From contig DEKW01000008.1 of NCBI GenBank assembly GCA_002354055.1, positions 340 to 44,685 on the forward strand: a stretch of DNA of 44,346 nt, in the 5' to 3' direction. The notes beneath the pieces were generated by a model, which had not been told where the DNA came from, did no database searches, and was given only the letters and a program-made list of their open reading frames with translations. Source of the DNA: Bacteroidales bacterium UBA2712. Lineage in GTDB: Bacteria > Bacteroidota > Bacteroidia > Bacteroidales > Paludibacteraceae. Numbering within the stretch: position 1 is the first letter of the stretch; the number at the start of each line of letters is the position of its first letter. This document shows, piece after piece, positions 30,806-38,479 of the stretch. A program made the position numbers and the translations under genes.

Positions 30806-33445
30806 ATGGCAGAGAAAATCGTGCCGAACGGCAAAGAAGAGTTAACACCGATGATGAAGCAGTTCCGCGACATTAAGACGCAGTATCCGGACGCGATGCT
30901 GTTGTTCCGTTGCGGAGATTTCTACGAGACGTACGCAGAGGATGCCGTGAAGGCGTCGAAGATCCTGAATATCACGCTGACGCACCGCTCCAACGGCGGT
31001 TCGTCCGCTGCGCCGGTTTTAGAGATGGCGGGATTTCCGTTCCATGCCTTGGATACGTACCTGCCGAAACTCGTCCGTGCAGGGCTGAGGGTTGCTATCT
31101 GTGACCAGCTGGAGGATCCCAAACTGACAAAGAAACTGGTTAAACGCGGTGTGACGGAGCTAGTGACGCCGGGTGTGAGCTATTCCGATACCACCCTTAC
31201 GCAGAAGGAGAACAACTGGGTGGCATGCCTGCATTTCGACAAACATGTCACCGGTGTGGCATTCCTGGACATCTCCACCGGAGAGTTCCTCGCGGGACAA
31301 GGAGAAGACGATTATATCGACAAACTGCTGACGAATTTTGCGCCGAAAGAGGTGTTGTACCTACGCGGACGCAAGAACGATATCGAGAACCGGTTCGGCT
31401 CCAAGTTCTTCACTTTTGAGTTGGAGGACTGGATGCTTGTGGAATCGACCGCGCGCGAGCGTTTGCAGAAACTCTGGGGCGTTAGTTCGCTCAAGGGATT
31501 CGGTCTGGAGAAGATGCCGGCTGGCGTTACTGCCGCAGGTGGAATACTCATGTATCTGGACATGACGCAACACCTGCAGACAGGTCATATACAGCATCTT
31601 AGCCGCATCGAGGAAGACAAATACGTATGGCTGGACAAATTCACTATCCGGAACCTGGAACTGTTGGGCGGACAGACCGCAGAGAGCCGGACGCTATACG
31701 ACATCATCGATAGGACAATCACGCCGATGGGCGGACGTAAGTTACATCAATGGATGGCTTTCCCGCTCAAAGAAGTAAAGCTGATACGTAACCGCCAGAC
31801 GGTCGTCGAGCACCTCTTTAAAAATCCCGAAGCACGCGAGACGATCCGTGAAGCGTTGGGACAAGTAGGTGACTTGGAGCGTATCGTCAGCAAAGTGTCC
31901 ACCGGCCGTATCGGTCCGCGGGAGATGGTACAACTCGGTCGTGCGCTACGGTCAGTCAAACCGATCAAAGAGGTCTGCGAAGCCGCTACGGACAATGCTT
32001 ATCTGTCGCTCATGGGCGAAGAGTTAGACCCCTGTACGGAGATGCGATGCCGCATCGAGCGGGAGATAGTGCCCGATCCGCCGATTGCACAAGGCCGGCC
32101 GAACATCATCGCCCGGGGCGTAGATACCGAACTGGACGAGTTACGCGCCATCCAGTCGGACGGCAAGAACTACCTCCTGCAGATCCAGCAACGCGAGATA
32201 GAGCGAACGGGCATTTCGAGTCTGAAGATAGGCTATAACAATGTCTTCGGCTACTATCTGGAGGTTCGTAACACCTATAAAGAGCAAGTGCCGGCGGAAT
32301 GGATCCGCAAGCAGACTTTGGTCAACGCAGAGCGGTATATCACCGACGAACTGAAGTCGTATGAAGAGAAGATCACCTCTGCCGAGGAGCGGATACAGAT
32401 CATCGAGAACCGGCTCTATCAGGAGCTGATGTTAGCGCTCAGCGAGTGGGTTCCGCAGATGCAACTGAACGCAAACGTGCTGGCGCAGTTGGACTGCCTG
32501 CTGTCGTTTGCGACGGTAGCTGCAGAGAACCGATACGTCTGTCCGGACATCAACGACAGCCTCGTCATTGACATCCGTCAGGGACGCCATCCCGTCATCG
32601 AGCAACAACTGCCGCCGGGAGAGCAATACGTCGCCAACGACGTGCTGCTGGACAATAACGGCCAGCAGATCATCATCGTCACGGGACCGAACATGGCCGG
32701 TAAATCGGCACTCTTGCGACAGACGGCATTGATTGTTCTCATGGCGCAGATGGGTTCGTTCGTACCGGCTGACAGTGCGTCGATTGGTATCGTGGATAAG
32801 ATCTTCACCCGCGTCGGAGCCAGCGATAATATCTCCCTCGGCGAATCGACTTTTATGGTGGAGATGAACGAAGCCGCCTCGATTCTGAATAACCTCTCCG
32901 AGCGGAGTCTGGTTCTTTTCGACGAGTTGGGCCGTGGTACCAGCACGTACGACGGCATCTCCATCGCTTGGGCGATTGTGGAGTATATCCATGAGAACCG
33001 CGGACACGCCAAGACTCTTTTCGCCACCCACTATCACGAGCTGAACGAGATGGAGAAGACTTTCGAACGGATTCGCAACTACAACGTCTCCGTGCGTGAG
33101 GTGAACGGCAAGGTGATCTTCCTGCGCAAACTCGTGCGCGGCGGAAGCGAGCATAGTTTCGGTATTCACGTAGCGAAATTAGCCGGTATGCCGGCATCCA
33201 TTGTCGATCGTGCGAACCAGATCCTCGCAGACCTGGAGCGCGCTGCCAAGAACGGCGACATCGCCAAACCGATTGAGCATATCGGCGAGTCGAGGGAAGG
33301 TATGCAACTGAGTTTCTTCCAACTCGACGACCCCGTCCTGGAGCAGATCCGCGATGAAGTCAAGAGTCTGGATATCAATAACCTCACGCCGTTGGAGGCA
33401 CTCAATAAACTATCCGAAATAAAACGACTGGTAGGAGGCAAATAA
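30806..33445 (+). CDS. mutS: DNA mismatch repair protein MutS
   Basis: Recognises mismatches and starts MutL-dependent repair. The 879-residue protein has all landmarks: the Phe-x-Glu mismatch wedge (FYE, 39-41, in RCGDFYETY), connector and lever domains, Walker A GPNMAGKS (627-634), a Walker B with LVLFDELGRGTSTYDG, and FATHYHEL. The C-terminal tail ends LTPLEALNKLSEIKRLV, the standard helix-turn-helix dimer end. The whole intergenic stretch before the ATG is the ATTTAGG array, so its ribosome site is composed of repeat units (TTTAGGATTTAAT). A short 1-bp gap separates it from mltG. Confidence 0.98.
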   Translation: MAEKIVPNGKEELTPMMKQFRDIKTQYPDAMLLFRCGDFYETYAEDAVKASKILNITLTHRSNGGSSAAPVLEMAGFPFHALDTYLPKLVRAGLRVAICDQLEDPKLTKKLVKRGVTELVTPGVSYSDTTLTQKENNWVACLHFDKHVTGVAFLDISTGEFLAGQGEDDYIDKLLTNFAPKEVLYLRGRKNDIENRFGSKFFTFELEDWMLVESTARERLQKLWGVSSLKGFGLEKMPAGVTAAGGILMYLDMTQHLQTGHIQHLSRIEEDKYVWLDKFTIRNLELLGGQTAESRTLYDIIDRTITPMGGRKLHQWMAFPLKEVKLIRNRQTVVEHLFKNPEARETIREALGQVGDLERIVSKVSTGRIGPREMVQLGRALRSVKPIKEVCEAATDNAYLSLMGEELDPCTEMRCRIEREIVPDPPIAQGRPNIIARGVDTELDELRAIQSDGKNYLLQIQQREIERTGISSLKIGYNNVFGYYLEVRNTYKEQVPAEWIRKQTLVNAERYITDELKSYEEKITSAEERIQIIENRLYQELMLALSEWVPQMQLNANVLAQLDCLLSFATVAAENRYVCPDINDSLVIDIRQGRHPVIEQQLPPGEQYVANDVLLDNNGQQIIIVTGPNMAGKSALLRQTALIVLMAQMGSFVPADSASIGIVDKIFTRVGASDNISLGESTFMVEMNEAASILNNLSERSLVLFDELGRGTSTYDGISIAWAIVEYIHENRGHAKTLFATHYHELNEMEKTFERIRNYNVSVREVNGKVIFLRKLVRGGSEHSFGIHVAKLAGMPASIVDRANQILADLERAAKNGDIAKPIEHIGESREGMQLSFFQLDDPVLEQIRDEVKSLDINNLTPLEALNKLSEIKRLVGGK

Positions 33446-33446
33446 T

Positions 33447-34550
33447 ATGAAGTACATGAAAAAAAGCAATTGGACAAAAGCACGTATCTTCCGTTGGACC
33501 TTAGGTATCTCCGGATGGGTATTCTGCCTGATCATGGCCTTTGTCATCGAGCAATACTACCGCTGGGAGGTAAGTAACTTCGTCTCCCGCGACGGCGAAC
33601 CGCATACCTATAACATCTACGAGGGAACGAGTATTGACTCGCTGATGGCGATGATCGAAGAGGATTATGAGATCGGCGCTGACGCGGATCTGAAGATGCA
33701 TATGCGTATCCTTCTCTTCCGTTACCCGGAACCGGGCCACTATGTGCTGCCGGCAAAGATCGGTGACCGCGAACTGATTGAAACCTTCAAATACGGCCGC
33801 CAGACGCCGGTGCGTATCACTTGGAACCATTATGTAAGGACGCGTGAGGAACTCGCGGGCAAAGTAACTACGCACCTCAAGATGGACAGCACTACCCTTC
33901 TTAGGTTACTGGAAGACGATGCTTTCCTTGCGCCGTACGGCTTCAATCGCGAGACCAGCCGTTGCCTCTTTATCCCCAACACCTACGAGGTCTATTGGAA
34001 TATCACCGAGGAGCAGCTTTTCGACCGGATGATCCGGGAATATAACCGTTTCTGGAACGACACCCGCCGCGCAAAAGCGGATTCGATTGGCCTCACGCCG
34101 GTGGAAGTATGTATCGTTGCGTCAATCGTGGAAGGCGAGAGTCATAACAAACAGGAACTGCCGCTCATCGCCAGCTTGTATCTCAACCGCGTGCATAAGA
34201 ACATGCCGCTGCAAGCCTGTCCGACCATCAAATATGCAGTGGGTGATTTCAAACTCCGCAGAATCCTGTACAGCCATCTGAATGTCGATTCACCTTACAA
34301 CACCTATAAGAACCCCGGTCTGCCCCCCGGACCTATCCGTTGCCCGGCGCCGGAGACGATGGATATTGTGCTCAATGCGCCCAAGACCGATTACCTGTAC
34401 ATGTGCGCGAGTCCGGAGTTGAATAACACACATATCTTCTCCTCGACCTACAGCAGTCACGCCGCCGCAGCTCGCCAGTACCGCCACACGATGGATACCA
34501 TCCATTGGGTCAATAATCAGATGGTAAACGATCAAATGATAAATGAATAA
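33447..34550 (+). CDS. mltG: Endolytic murein transglycosylase MltG
   Basis: An inner-membrane lytic transglycosylase that cuts nascent glycan strands. The 367-residue protein has one N-terminal membrane helix (about 16-35, GISGWVFCLIMAFVIEQYY), a LysM-like region and the YceG domain with the catalytic Glu in IVASIVEGES (about residue 228), then LQACPTIKYAVG, YNTYKNPGLPPGPI and LYMCASPE. An AGGAGG lies 8 bp before the ATG at 33447. The last residues NQMVNDQMINE are encoded by the junction array 34521-34555 rather than by conserved sequence. Confidence 0.95.
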   Translation: MKYMKKSNWTKARIFRWTLGISGWVFCLIMAFVIEQYYRWEVSNFVSRDGEPHTYNIYEGTSIDSLMAMIEEDYEIGADADLKMHMRILLFRYPEPGHYVLPAKIGDRELIETFKYGRQTPVRITWNHYVRTREELAGKVTTHLKMDSTTLLRLLEDDAFLAPYGFNRETSRCLFIPNTYEVYWNITEEQLFDRMIREYNRFWNDTRRAKADSIGLTPVEVCIVASIVEGESHNKQELPLIASLYLNRVHKNMPLQACPTIKYAVGDFKLRRILYSHLNVDSPYNTYKNPGLPPGPIRCPAPETMDIVLNAPKTDYLYMCASPELNNTHIFSSTYSSHAAAARQYRHTMDTIHWVNNQMVNDQMINE

Positions 34551-34555
34551 ATGCC
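34521..34555. repeat. Heptamer array at the mltG/usp junction
   Basis: Five 7-bp units (atggtaa, acgatca, aatgata, aatgaat, aaatgcc) include the mltG stop (34548-34550) and end immediately before the next ATG at 34556. Confidence 0.8.
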
Positions 34556-35116
34556 ATGATTTGGGACAATAACGAAGATATCCGCTTAGTGGAGTGCGAG
34601 AATAACAAACGTGCTATCCAACGCCAGCTCAACGACTGTCGCGAGGAGAGGCGGCCGTACGTCTTTGTCACGCCCACGATGACCATCAAACCGCTTCGGC
34701 GGCTGTTAGTGCCTGTATCGATGCTGGAGGAAGAGACCTACAAAGCGGAGATATGTACCTATCTGGCACGTAAGACGGGCGCACATATCATCCTTTTGCA
34801 GGCCAACGACTACGGTTCGCATGCACGGCAGAACGTCAACCGCATCGTCACGCATATCAACGCCGTGGCGCAACGAAGCGGTGAAGCTATCTCTTATGAG
34901 ATAGTTCAAGCCCGCAAGGACTCGTTCTCGCTTGTTCAGGAAGCGGCAGAGCGGCAACGGGATTTTCAACACGACTTGCTGATCCTAACCGCCAGCAGAG
35001 ACTATGGACTGGATGATATTCTCTTCGGCCCACCCGAACGAAAAGCGATACAACGGGCTTTGGTACCTGTGATGTTAGTAAACCCGAGAGAAGATTTGTT
35101 CTCTTTATGCGATTAG
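34556..35116 (+). CDS. Universal-stress-protein-like protein
   Basis: A 186-residue cytoplasmic protein with a Rossmann-like alpha/beta pattern. Residues about 45-186 follow the UspA order: RRLLVPVSMLEEET, TGAHIILLQAND, DLLILTASRDYGLDDILFGPP and ERKAIQRALVPVMLVNP. The ATP-binding G-xx-G-x9-G(S/T) loop is not intact, so nucleotide binding is doubtful. The first about 40 residues are an acidic/basic extension. Its role is unknown beyond a general stress link. It starts directly after the heptamer array, 5 bp after mltG. Confidence 0.65.
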   Translation: MIWDNNEDIRLVECENNKRAIQRQLNDCREERRPYVFVTPTMTIKPLRRLLVPVSMLEEETYKAEICTYLARKTGAHIILLQANDYGSHARQNVNRIVTHINAVAQRSGEAISYEIVQARKDSFSLVQEAAERQRDFQHDLLILTASRDYGLDDILFGPPERKAIQRALVPVMLVNPREDLFSLCD

Positions 35117-35207
35117 CAGCATTTTATCACAAAAGCACTGCAGTACACCTCATTTTGTTAAGTAAATTTTACAATTCTAAGATTTTTAACACTTTTTTGC
35201 AAAAATA

Positions 35208-35239
35208 TTTGGTCATATCGTCAAAAAGCAGTACTTTTG
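35208..35239 (+). promoter_or_regulatory. Promoter of a candidate small RNA
   Basis: TTTG (35208-35211), 20-bp spacer, TACTTTTG (35232-35239). The flanks closely match the tRNA-Val promoter. No ORF of normal size follows; a terminator does. Confidence 0.8.
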
Positions 35240-35245
35240 CACCGT

Positions 35246-35313
35246 GTTTTTCATGGTATTAGATTTAAGGTTAAATGAAAAGATTGGGTTGTCGGGAGAC
35301 AACCTTCTTTTTT
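35246..35313 (+). ncRNA. Candidate small RNA, about 70 nt
   Basis: A complete promoter is followed, about 40 nt downstream, by an intrinsic terminator: GGTTGTC-GGGA-GACAACC (35287-35304) and TTCTTTTTT. A second terminator (AAGGTCT...AGACCTT, 35331-35353, then nine T) follows. Only a 15-codon reading frame starting at 35275 fits, and it overlaps the terminator. It may be a regulatory RNA or a leader peptide unit; no family is recognised. Confidence 0.5.
35287..35313 (+). terminator. Intrinsic terminator 1 of the small-RNA unit
   Basis: 7-bp GC-containing stem with a GGGA tetraloop followed by a T-rich run. Confidence 0.85.
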
Positions 35314-35330
35314 GCACTTTAGTGCAATAA

Positions 35331-35362
35331 AAGGTCTCACTTGTGAAGACCTTCTTTTTTTT
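35331..35362 (+). terminator. Intrinsic terminator 2
   Basis: AAGGTCT pairs with AGACCTT; an inner TCAC/GTGA can extend it. Nine T follow. It is placed just before the tRNA-Ser promoter. Confidence 0.8.
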
Positions 35363-35382
35363 TGTAAAAAAATGCAAAAAAA

Positions 35383-35414
35383 TTTGCATATGTCAGAAAA
35401 AAGCAGTACCTTTG
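35383..35414 (+). promoter_or_regulatory. Promoter of tRNA-Ser
   Basis: TTTG (35383-35386), 20-bp spacer, TACCTTTG (35407-35414). An approximately 90-nt leader with small hairpins (GCATTGTGATGC; GCGCAAGCGC) precedes the tRNA. Confidence 0.85.
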
Positions 35415-35511
35415 CACCCGCTTTTGAATCGATGGCATTGTGATGCCGAGAAAAAACGCTTCTAAGCGCTTTTGAAATTTAAGCACAGAACATTTGTTCG
35501 CGCAAGCGCGA

Positions 35512-35598
35512 GGAGAGATGGGTGAGTGGCTTAAACCAACAGTTTGCTAAACTGTCGTACGGGTAACCGTACCGGGGGTTCGAATCCCCCTTTCTCCG
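35512..35598 (+). tRNA. tRNA-Ser (anticodon GCU)
   Basis: An 87-nt class II tRNA. The acceptor GGAGAGA pairs with TTTCTCC (one wobble). Anticodon stem ACAGT/ACTGT encloses loop TTGCTAA with GCT. A long variable arm GTACGG-GTAA-CCGTAC and T arm GGGGG-TTCGAAT-CCCCC follow. Discriminator G; no CCA encoded. It decodes AGC/AGU. Confidence 0.97.
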
Positions 35599-35607
35599 CT
35601 AAACAAG

Positions 35608-35657
35608 AAACGATTTGTCTGTCTGAGTCACACTCAAGCAAGCAAATCGTTTTGAAG
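35608..35657 (+). terminator. Terminator of tRNA-Ser
   Basis: AAACGATTTG (35608-35617) pairs perfectly with CAAATCGTTT (35643-35652) over a 25-nt loop; a T-rich region follows. Confidence 0.65.
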
Positions 35658-35719
35658 TTTTTGCACAGGATGCCGTCGGCAGACTGTGGGCGATTACGAA
35701 GAAATCCCCCTTTTGTATT

Positions 35720-36184
35720 ATGCATAACACCGAGATAGAACGTAAGTTTCTGGTTCGTTCTGAGGCCTTTATGAAGGAGTCCACAGAGCATTTCTCCATT
35801 CTGCAGGGATACCTCTGCAAGGATCCCGACAAGACCATTCGCGTGCGTATACGGGACACACGCGCGTTCCTTACTATTAAGTCAAGTACGCTTCGAGAGG
35901 GCCTTGCTAAGTTTGAATGGGAACGTGAGATCGAGTTGCAGGACGCGCAGGAACTGATGAAACTATGCCTTCCCGGAGCCATCTCCAAAACCCGCTATAT
36001 CATCCCTGCTCCTCCCTATCAGGGCGCTTCTCGATGCTGGGAAGTGGATGTCTTCCATGACCGTCTGGAGGGACGTATCCTCGCAGAGATTGAGTTGGGA
36101 GACGAGCATGAGCCATTCCTTCGTCCCGATTGGATCGACGAAGAAGTAACCGGCCTGCCGCAGTATTATAATGCCAACATGTAA
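35720..36184 (+). CDS. CYTH-domain protein (triphosphate-tunnel enzyme)
   Basis: A 154-residue cytoplasmic CYTH protein. It has the EIERKFLV signature near the N-terminus, then TIRVRIRD, FLTIKSS, EWEREI, KTRYIIP, WEVDVF and AEIELGDE, the alternating charged strands of the tunnel fold. Bacterial single-domain members are mostly inorganic triphosphatases rather than adenylate cyclases (family knowledge). It heads a run of small enzymes; the next gene begins 11 bp later. No clear TAnnTTTG promoter lies between it and the tRNA terminator. Confidence 0.92.
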   Translation: MHNTEIERKFLVRSEAFMKESTEHFSILQGYLCKDPDKTIRVRIRDTRAFLTIKSSTLREGLAKFEWEREIELQDAQELMKLCLPGAISKTRYIIPAPPYQGASRCWEVDVFHDRLEGRILAEIELGDEHEPFLRPDWIDEEVTGLPQYYNANM

Positions 36185-36195
36185 TATCCAAAATA

Positions 36196-36642
36196 ATGAA
36201 AAATGAAATCAATGCCCTGATCATGGAGGCAATGAAAAACCATGATACCGTGCGTACGGAGACCCTGCGCGCCATCAAAAGTGCGTTCCTCAACTGGCAA
36301 ACCAGCAAGGAGAACGCCGGCAAAGAACTGACCGAAGCAGATGAGATCCAGATCATCAAAAAGATGGTTAAGCAGCGTCAGGAGTCCGTCGAGCAATACC
36401 TCGCTGCAGGACGTAAAGAGTTAGCCGACGCAGAGCAGGCACAGATCGACGTGCTCGAGACTTTCCTGCCGAAAGCAGCGTCCGAAGAAGATATCCTTCG
36501 CGCTTTCAACCAAGCTAAAGAAACCAACGGTTGGGAGGCAGAAAAGAAGAACATGGGACTCTTCGTCAAGGCCATCAAAGCCGCGCTGCCCAATGCCGAC
36601 GGCAAAATGGTCGCTCAGGTCGTTCAGAGCCGACTGGCATGA
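36196..36642 (+). CDS. GatB/YqeY domain-containing protein
   Basis: A 148-residue cytoplasmic protein of the YqeY family, related to the tail domain of GatB, which contacts tRNA. Visible: RTETLRAIKSAFLNW, LTEADEIQIIKKMVKQRQES, EQAQIDVLETFLPKA and the end NADGKMVAQVVQSRL. The free-standing YqeY function is not established. The stop overlaps the Nudix start as ATGA. Confidence 0.93.
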   Translation: MKNEINALIMEAMKNHDTVRTETLRAIKSAFLNWQTSKENAGKELTEADEIQIIKKMVKQRQESVEQYLAAGRKELADAEQAQIDVLETFLPKAASEEDILRAFNQAKETNGWEAEKKNMGLFVKAIKAALPNADGKMVAQVVQSRLA

Positions 36643-37040
36643 GTACAACAAAAACCATTGAAGTAGTAGCCGCCGTCATCTTTGACGCGCAAGGACGTAT
36701 CTTTGCTACGCAGCGGGGTTACGGCGAATGGAAAGACTGGTGGGAGTTTCCGGGCGGTAAGATCGAACCCGGAGAAACACCACAACAAGCCTTGCGCCGT
36801 GAGATCCGCGAAGAACTGGATGCTGACATCGAAGTCGGCGAACTACTCCGTACGATTGACTACGACTACCCTACTTTCCATCTCACGATGCATTGTTTCA
36901 AATGCCGCTTGGCAAACGGACATTTGACTTTATTGGAGCACGAAGCCGCCAAATGGCTCAAACCTTCCGACCTCCAATCCGTCCGCTGGCTCCCTGCCGA
37001 CGAAGAGATAATTCAGGACTTGAGTAATATGTGTAAATGA
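36639..37040 (+). CDS. Nudix hydrolase, MutT-like
   Basis: A 133-residue cytoplasmic Nudix enzyme starting MSTTKTIEVVAAVIFD at 36639. The Nudix box G-x5-E-x7-REIREEL is complete (GGKIEPGETPQQALRREIRE). The sequence VAAVIFDAQGRIFATQRGYG and WWEFPGG match MutT/CTP-pyrophosphohydrolase-type proteins that remove oxidised nucleotides from the pool. The chosen start overlaps the yqeY-like stop by 4 bp, and the stop overlaps the DUF1294 start by 4 bp. The larger open frame upstream is only read-through of the overlapping gene. Confidence 0.93.
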   Translation: MSTTKTIEVVAAVIFDAQGRIFATQRGYGEWKDWWEFPGGKIEPGETPQQALRREIREELDADIEVGELLRTIDYDYPTFHLTMHCFKCRLANGHLTLLEHEAAKWLKPSDLQSVRWLPADEEIIQDLSNMCK

Positions 37041-37330
37041 CTAAGTACCTGTTATATGCTCTCTTGCTCTACCTCGCGGCGATAAACATAGTCGCGTTCT
37101 TCCTGTATGGCATTGACAAATGGAAAGCGCGGCATGACAAATGGCGTGTCACGGAAGCCCGCCTCATCGCCGTCGCTCTCCTTGGCGGCAGTGTCGGCGC
37201 CTTACTCGGCATGAAAGTCTGGCATCACAAGACCCAGCATCCCAAATTCCGCTACGGCCTCCCCCTCATCCTCATCCTCCAGAGCGCCGCCGTCCTCGCT
37301 GCAGTATATTATTTCTATTTTTACAGATAA
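37037..37330 (+). CDS. DUF1294 membrane protein
   Basis: A 97-residue inner-membrane protein with about three helices. The DUF1294 hallmarks are YGIDKWKARHDKWRVTEARL, LLGGSVGALLGM and HHKTQHPKFRYGLP. The function is unknown. It sometimes occurs as a C-terminal partner of nucleic-acid-binding domains, which may relate to its place after a Nudix gene. ATGA overlap with the upstream gene. Confidence 0.92.
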   Translation: MTKYLLYALLLYLAAINIVAFFLYGIDKWKARHDKWRVTEARLIAVALLGGSVGALLGMKVWHHKTQHPKFRYGLPLILILQSAAVLAAVYYFYFYR

Positions 37331-37367
37331 GAATAACGGAATAGAATTGTAATAACAGAAAGAACAG

Positions 37368-38003
37368 ATGTCTGCCACACCCGAAATAGAACGCCATCCT
37401 TTGAAGCCGTTTCTGCCGCCGGACGAACAGTTGCTGATGCTCGGCAGCTTTCCGCCGCCCAAAGAACGGTGGTGTATGGACTTTTTCTACCCGAACCCGC
37501 AGAACGACATGTGGCGGATCATGGGACAGATTTTCTTTGGCGACAAGACGCATTTTGAAGAACAAGGGGACCTTATGAAAGTACCAAGTGACCAAGTACA
37601 AAGTACAAAAGCAGGCAGGAAAGTGTTCAATCGTAAAGAAATCGCCTCTTTCTGCGAAACAAAAGGCATTGCCATTTTCGACACGGCGCAAGCCGTCATT
37701 CGCTTACAGGGCAACGCAGCAGACGAACATCTGGAAATAGTCGAACAGACCGACATTGCAGCCCTCTTGCAACAAATACCACTCTGCCATGACATCTGCT
37801 GCACAGGCGGCAAAGCGGCACAAACATTAGCAGAGACTCTTCATTGCGTTCTACCCAAAGTCGGCGAATTCATCGAAACAAGTTTTGCCGGACGAACTCT
37901 CCGTTTTTGGAGAATGCTGTCCTCCTCACGCGCTTATCCGCTATCCCTTGACAAGAAAGCCGCTGCCTATCGGCGGATGTTCGAACAAATTGGCTTGCTA
38001 TGA
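37368..38003 (+). CDS. Uracil-DNA-glycosylase-family protein with repeat-encoded insert
   Basis: A 211-residue cytoplasmic protein with the UDG superfamily fold: MLGSFPPP (motif 1, about 25-32), PNPQNDMWRIMGQIF, KGIAIFDTAQAVIR and the late MLSSSRAYP loop. Members of this small branch act on uracil or mismatched bases in DNA; activity here is untested. The insert MKVPSDQVQSTKAG (about 68-81) is encoded by the AAGTACC array (37579-37607) and has no counterpart in the fold. The stop overlaps the ogt start as ATGA. Confidence 0.82.
   Translation: MSATPEIERHPLKPFLPPDEQLLMLGSFPPPKERWCMDFFYPNPQNDMWRIMGQIFFGDKTHFEEQGDLMKVPSDQVQSTKAGRKVFNRKEIASFCETKGIAIFDTAQAVIRLQGNAADEHLEIVEQTDIAALLQQIPLCHDICCTGGKAAQTLAETLHCVLPKVGEFIETSFAGRTLRFWRMLSSSRAYPLSLDKKAAAYRRMFEQIGLL
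37579..37607. repeat. AAGTACC heptamer array in the UDG-like gene
   Basis: Units aagtacc, aagtgacc, aagtaca, aagtaca encode KVPSDQVQST; it shares a 19-bp exact core with the array in the TonB receptor at 28446-28475. Confidence 0.85.
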
Positions 38004-38479
38004 AAACCTTTACTGCCACATATACCTCGCCTCTTGGACCTATCGTCATCGAAAGTGACGGCCAAGCGATAACAAGTCTGCGGTTCAGTATCGAGAAAGC
38101 CTCAATCACCTCCAAAGAGGCTCCAAAAGAAACAGCTACTACGGTACCTATTATTGCGGAAACAATCCAATGGTTAGATGATTATTTTGCCGGAAAACGG
38201 CCTTGTAACGTACCGCAACTCAACCCGCAAGGTACCGCTTTTCAAAAGCGCGTGTGGCAGGCTTTGTTGACCATTCCCTACGGCGAAACACTCAGCTACG
38301 GAGAGATTGCCAAGATGGTGGATTGTCGTTCCGCCCAAGCGGTCGGACAAGCTGTGGGAGCCAATCCCATCGCCCTTATCATCCCCTGCCACCGAGTCAT
38401 TGCCTCAAACGGCCAATTAGGCGGGTATGCCTATGGAATAAAAATAAAGAAACGATTATTAGAACTAGAGCAACTATGA
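38000..38479 (+). CDS. ogt: Methylated-DNA--protein-cysteine S-methyltransferase
   Basis: Repairs O6-alkylguanine by accepting the alkyl group on its own cysteine. The 159-residue protein carries the active-site PCHRVIASNGQLGGYAYG, the preceding ALIIPCHR and the DNA-binding helix-turn-helix around GETLSYGEIA. An N-terminal ferredoxin-like part starts TFTATYTSPLGPIVIESDG. ATGA overlaps at both ends couple it to the glycosylase-like gene and to the small acetyltransferase. Confidence 0.96.
   Translation: MKTFTATYTSPLGPIVIESDGQAITSLRFSIEKASITSKEAPKETATTVPIIAETIQWLDDYFAGKRPCNVPQLNPQGTAFQKRVWQALLTIPYGETLSYGEIAKMVDCRSAQAVGQAVGANPIALIIPCHRVIASNGQLGGYAYGIKIKKRLLELEQL

Noticed and set aside
35275..35322. 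15-codon leader peptide gene
   Set aside because: It overlaps the terminator and has no ribosome site; kept only as a remark in the small-RNA entry.
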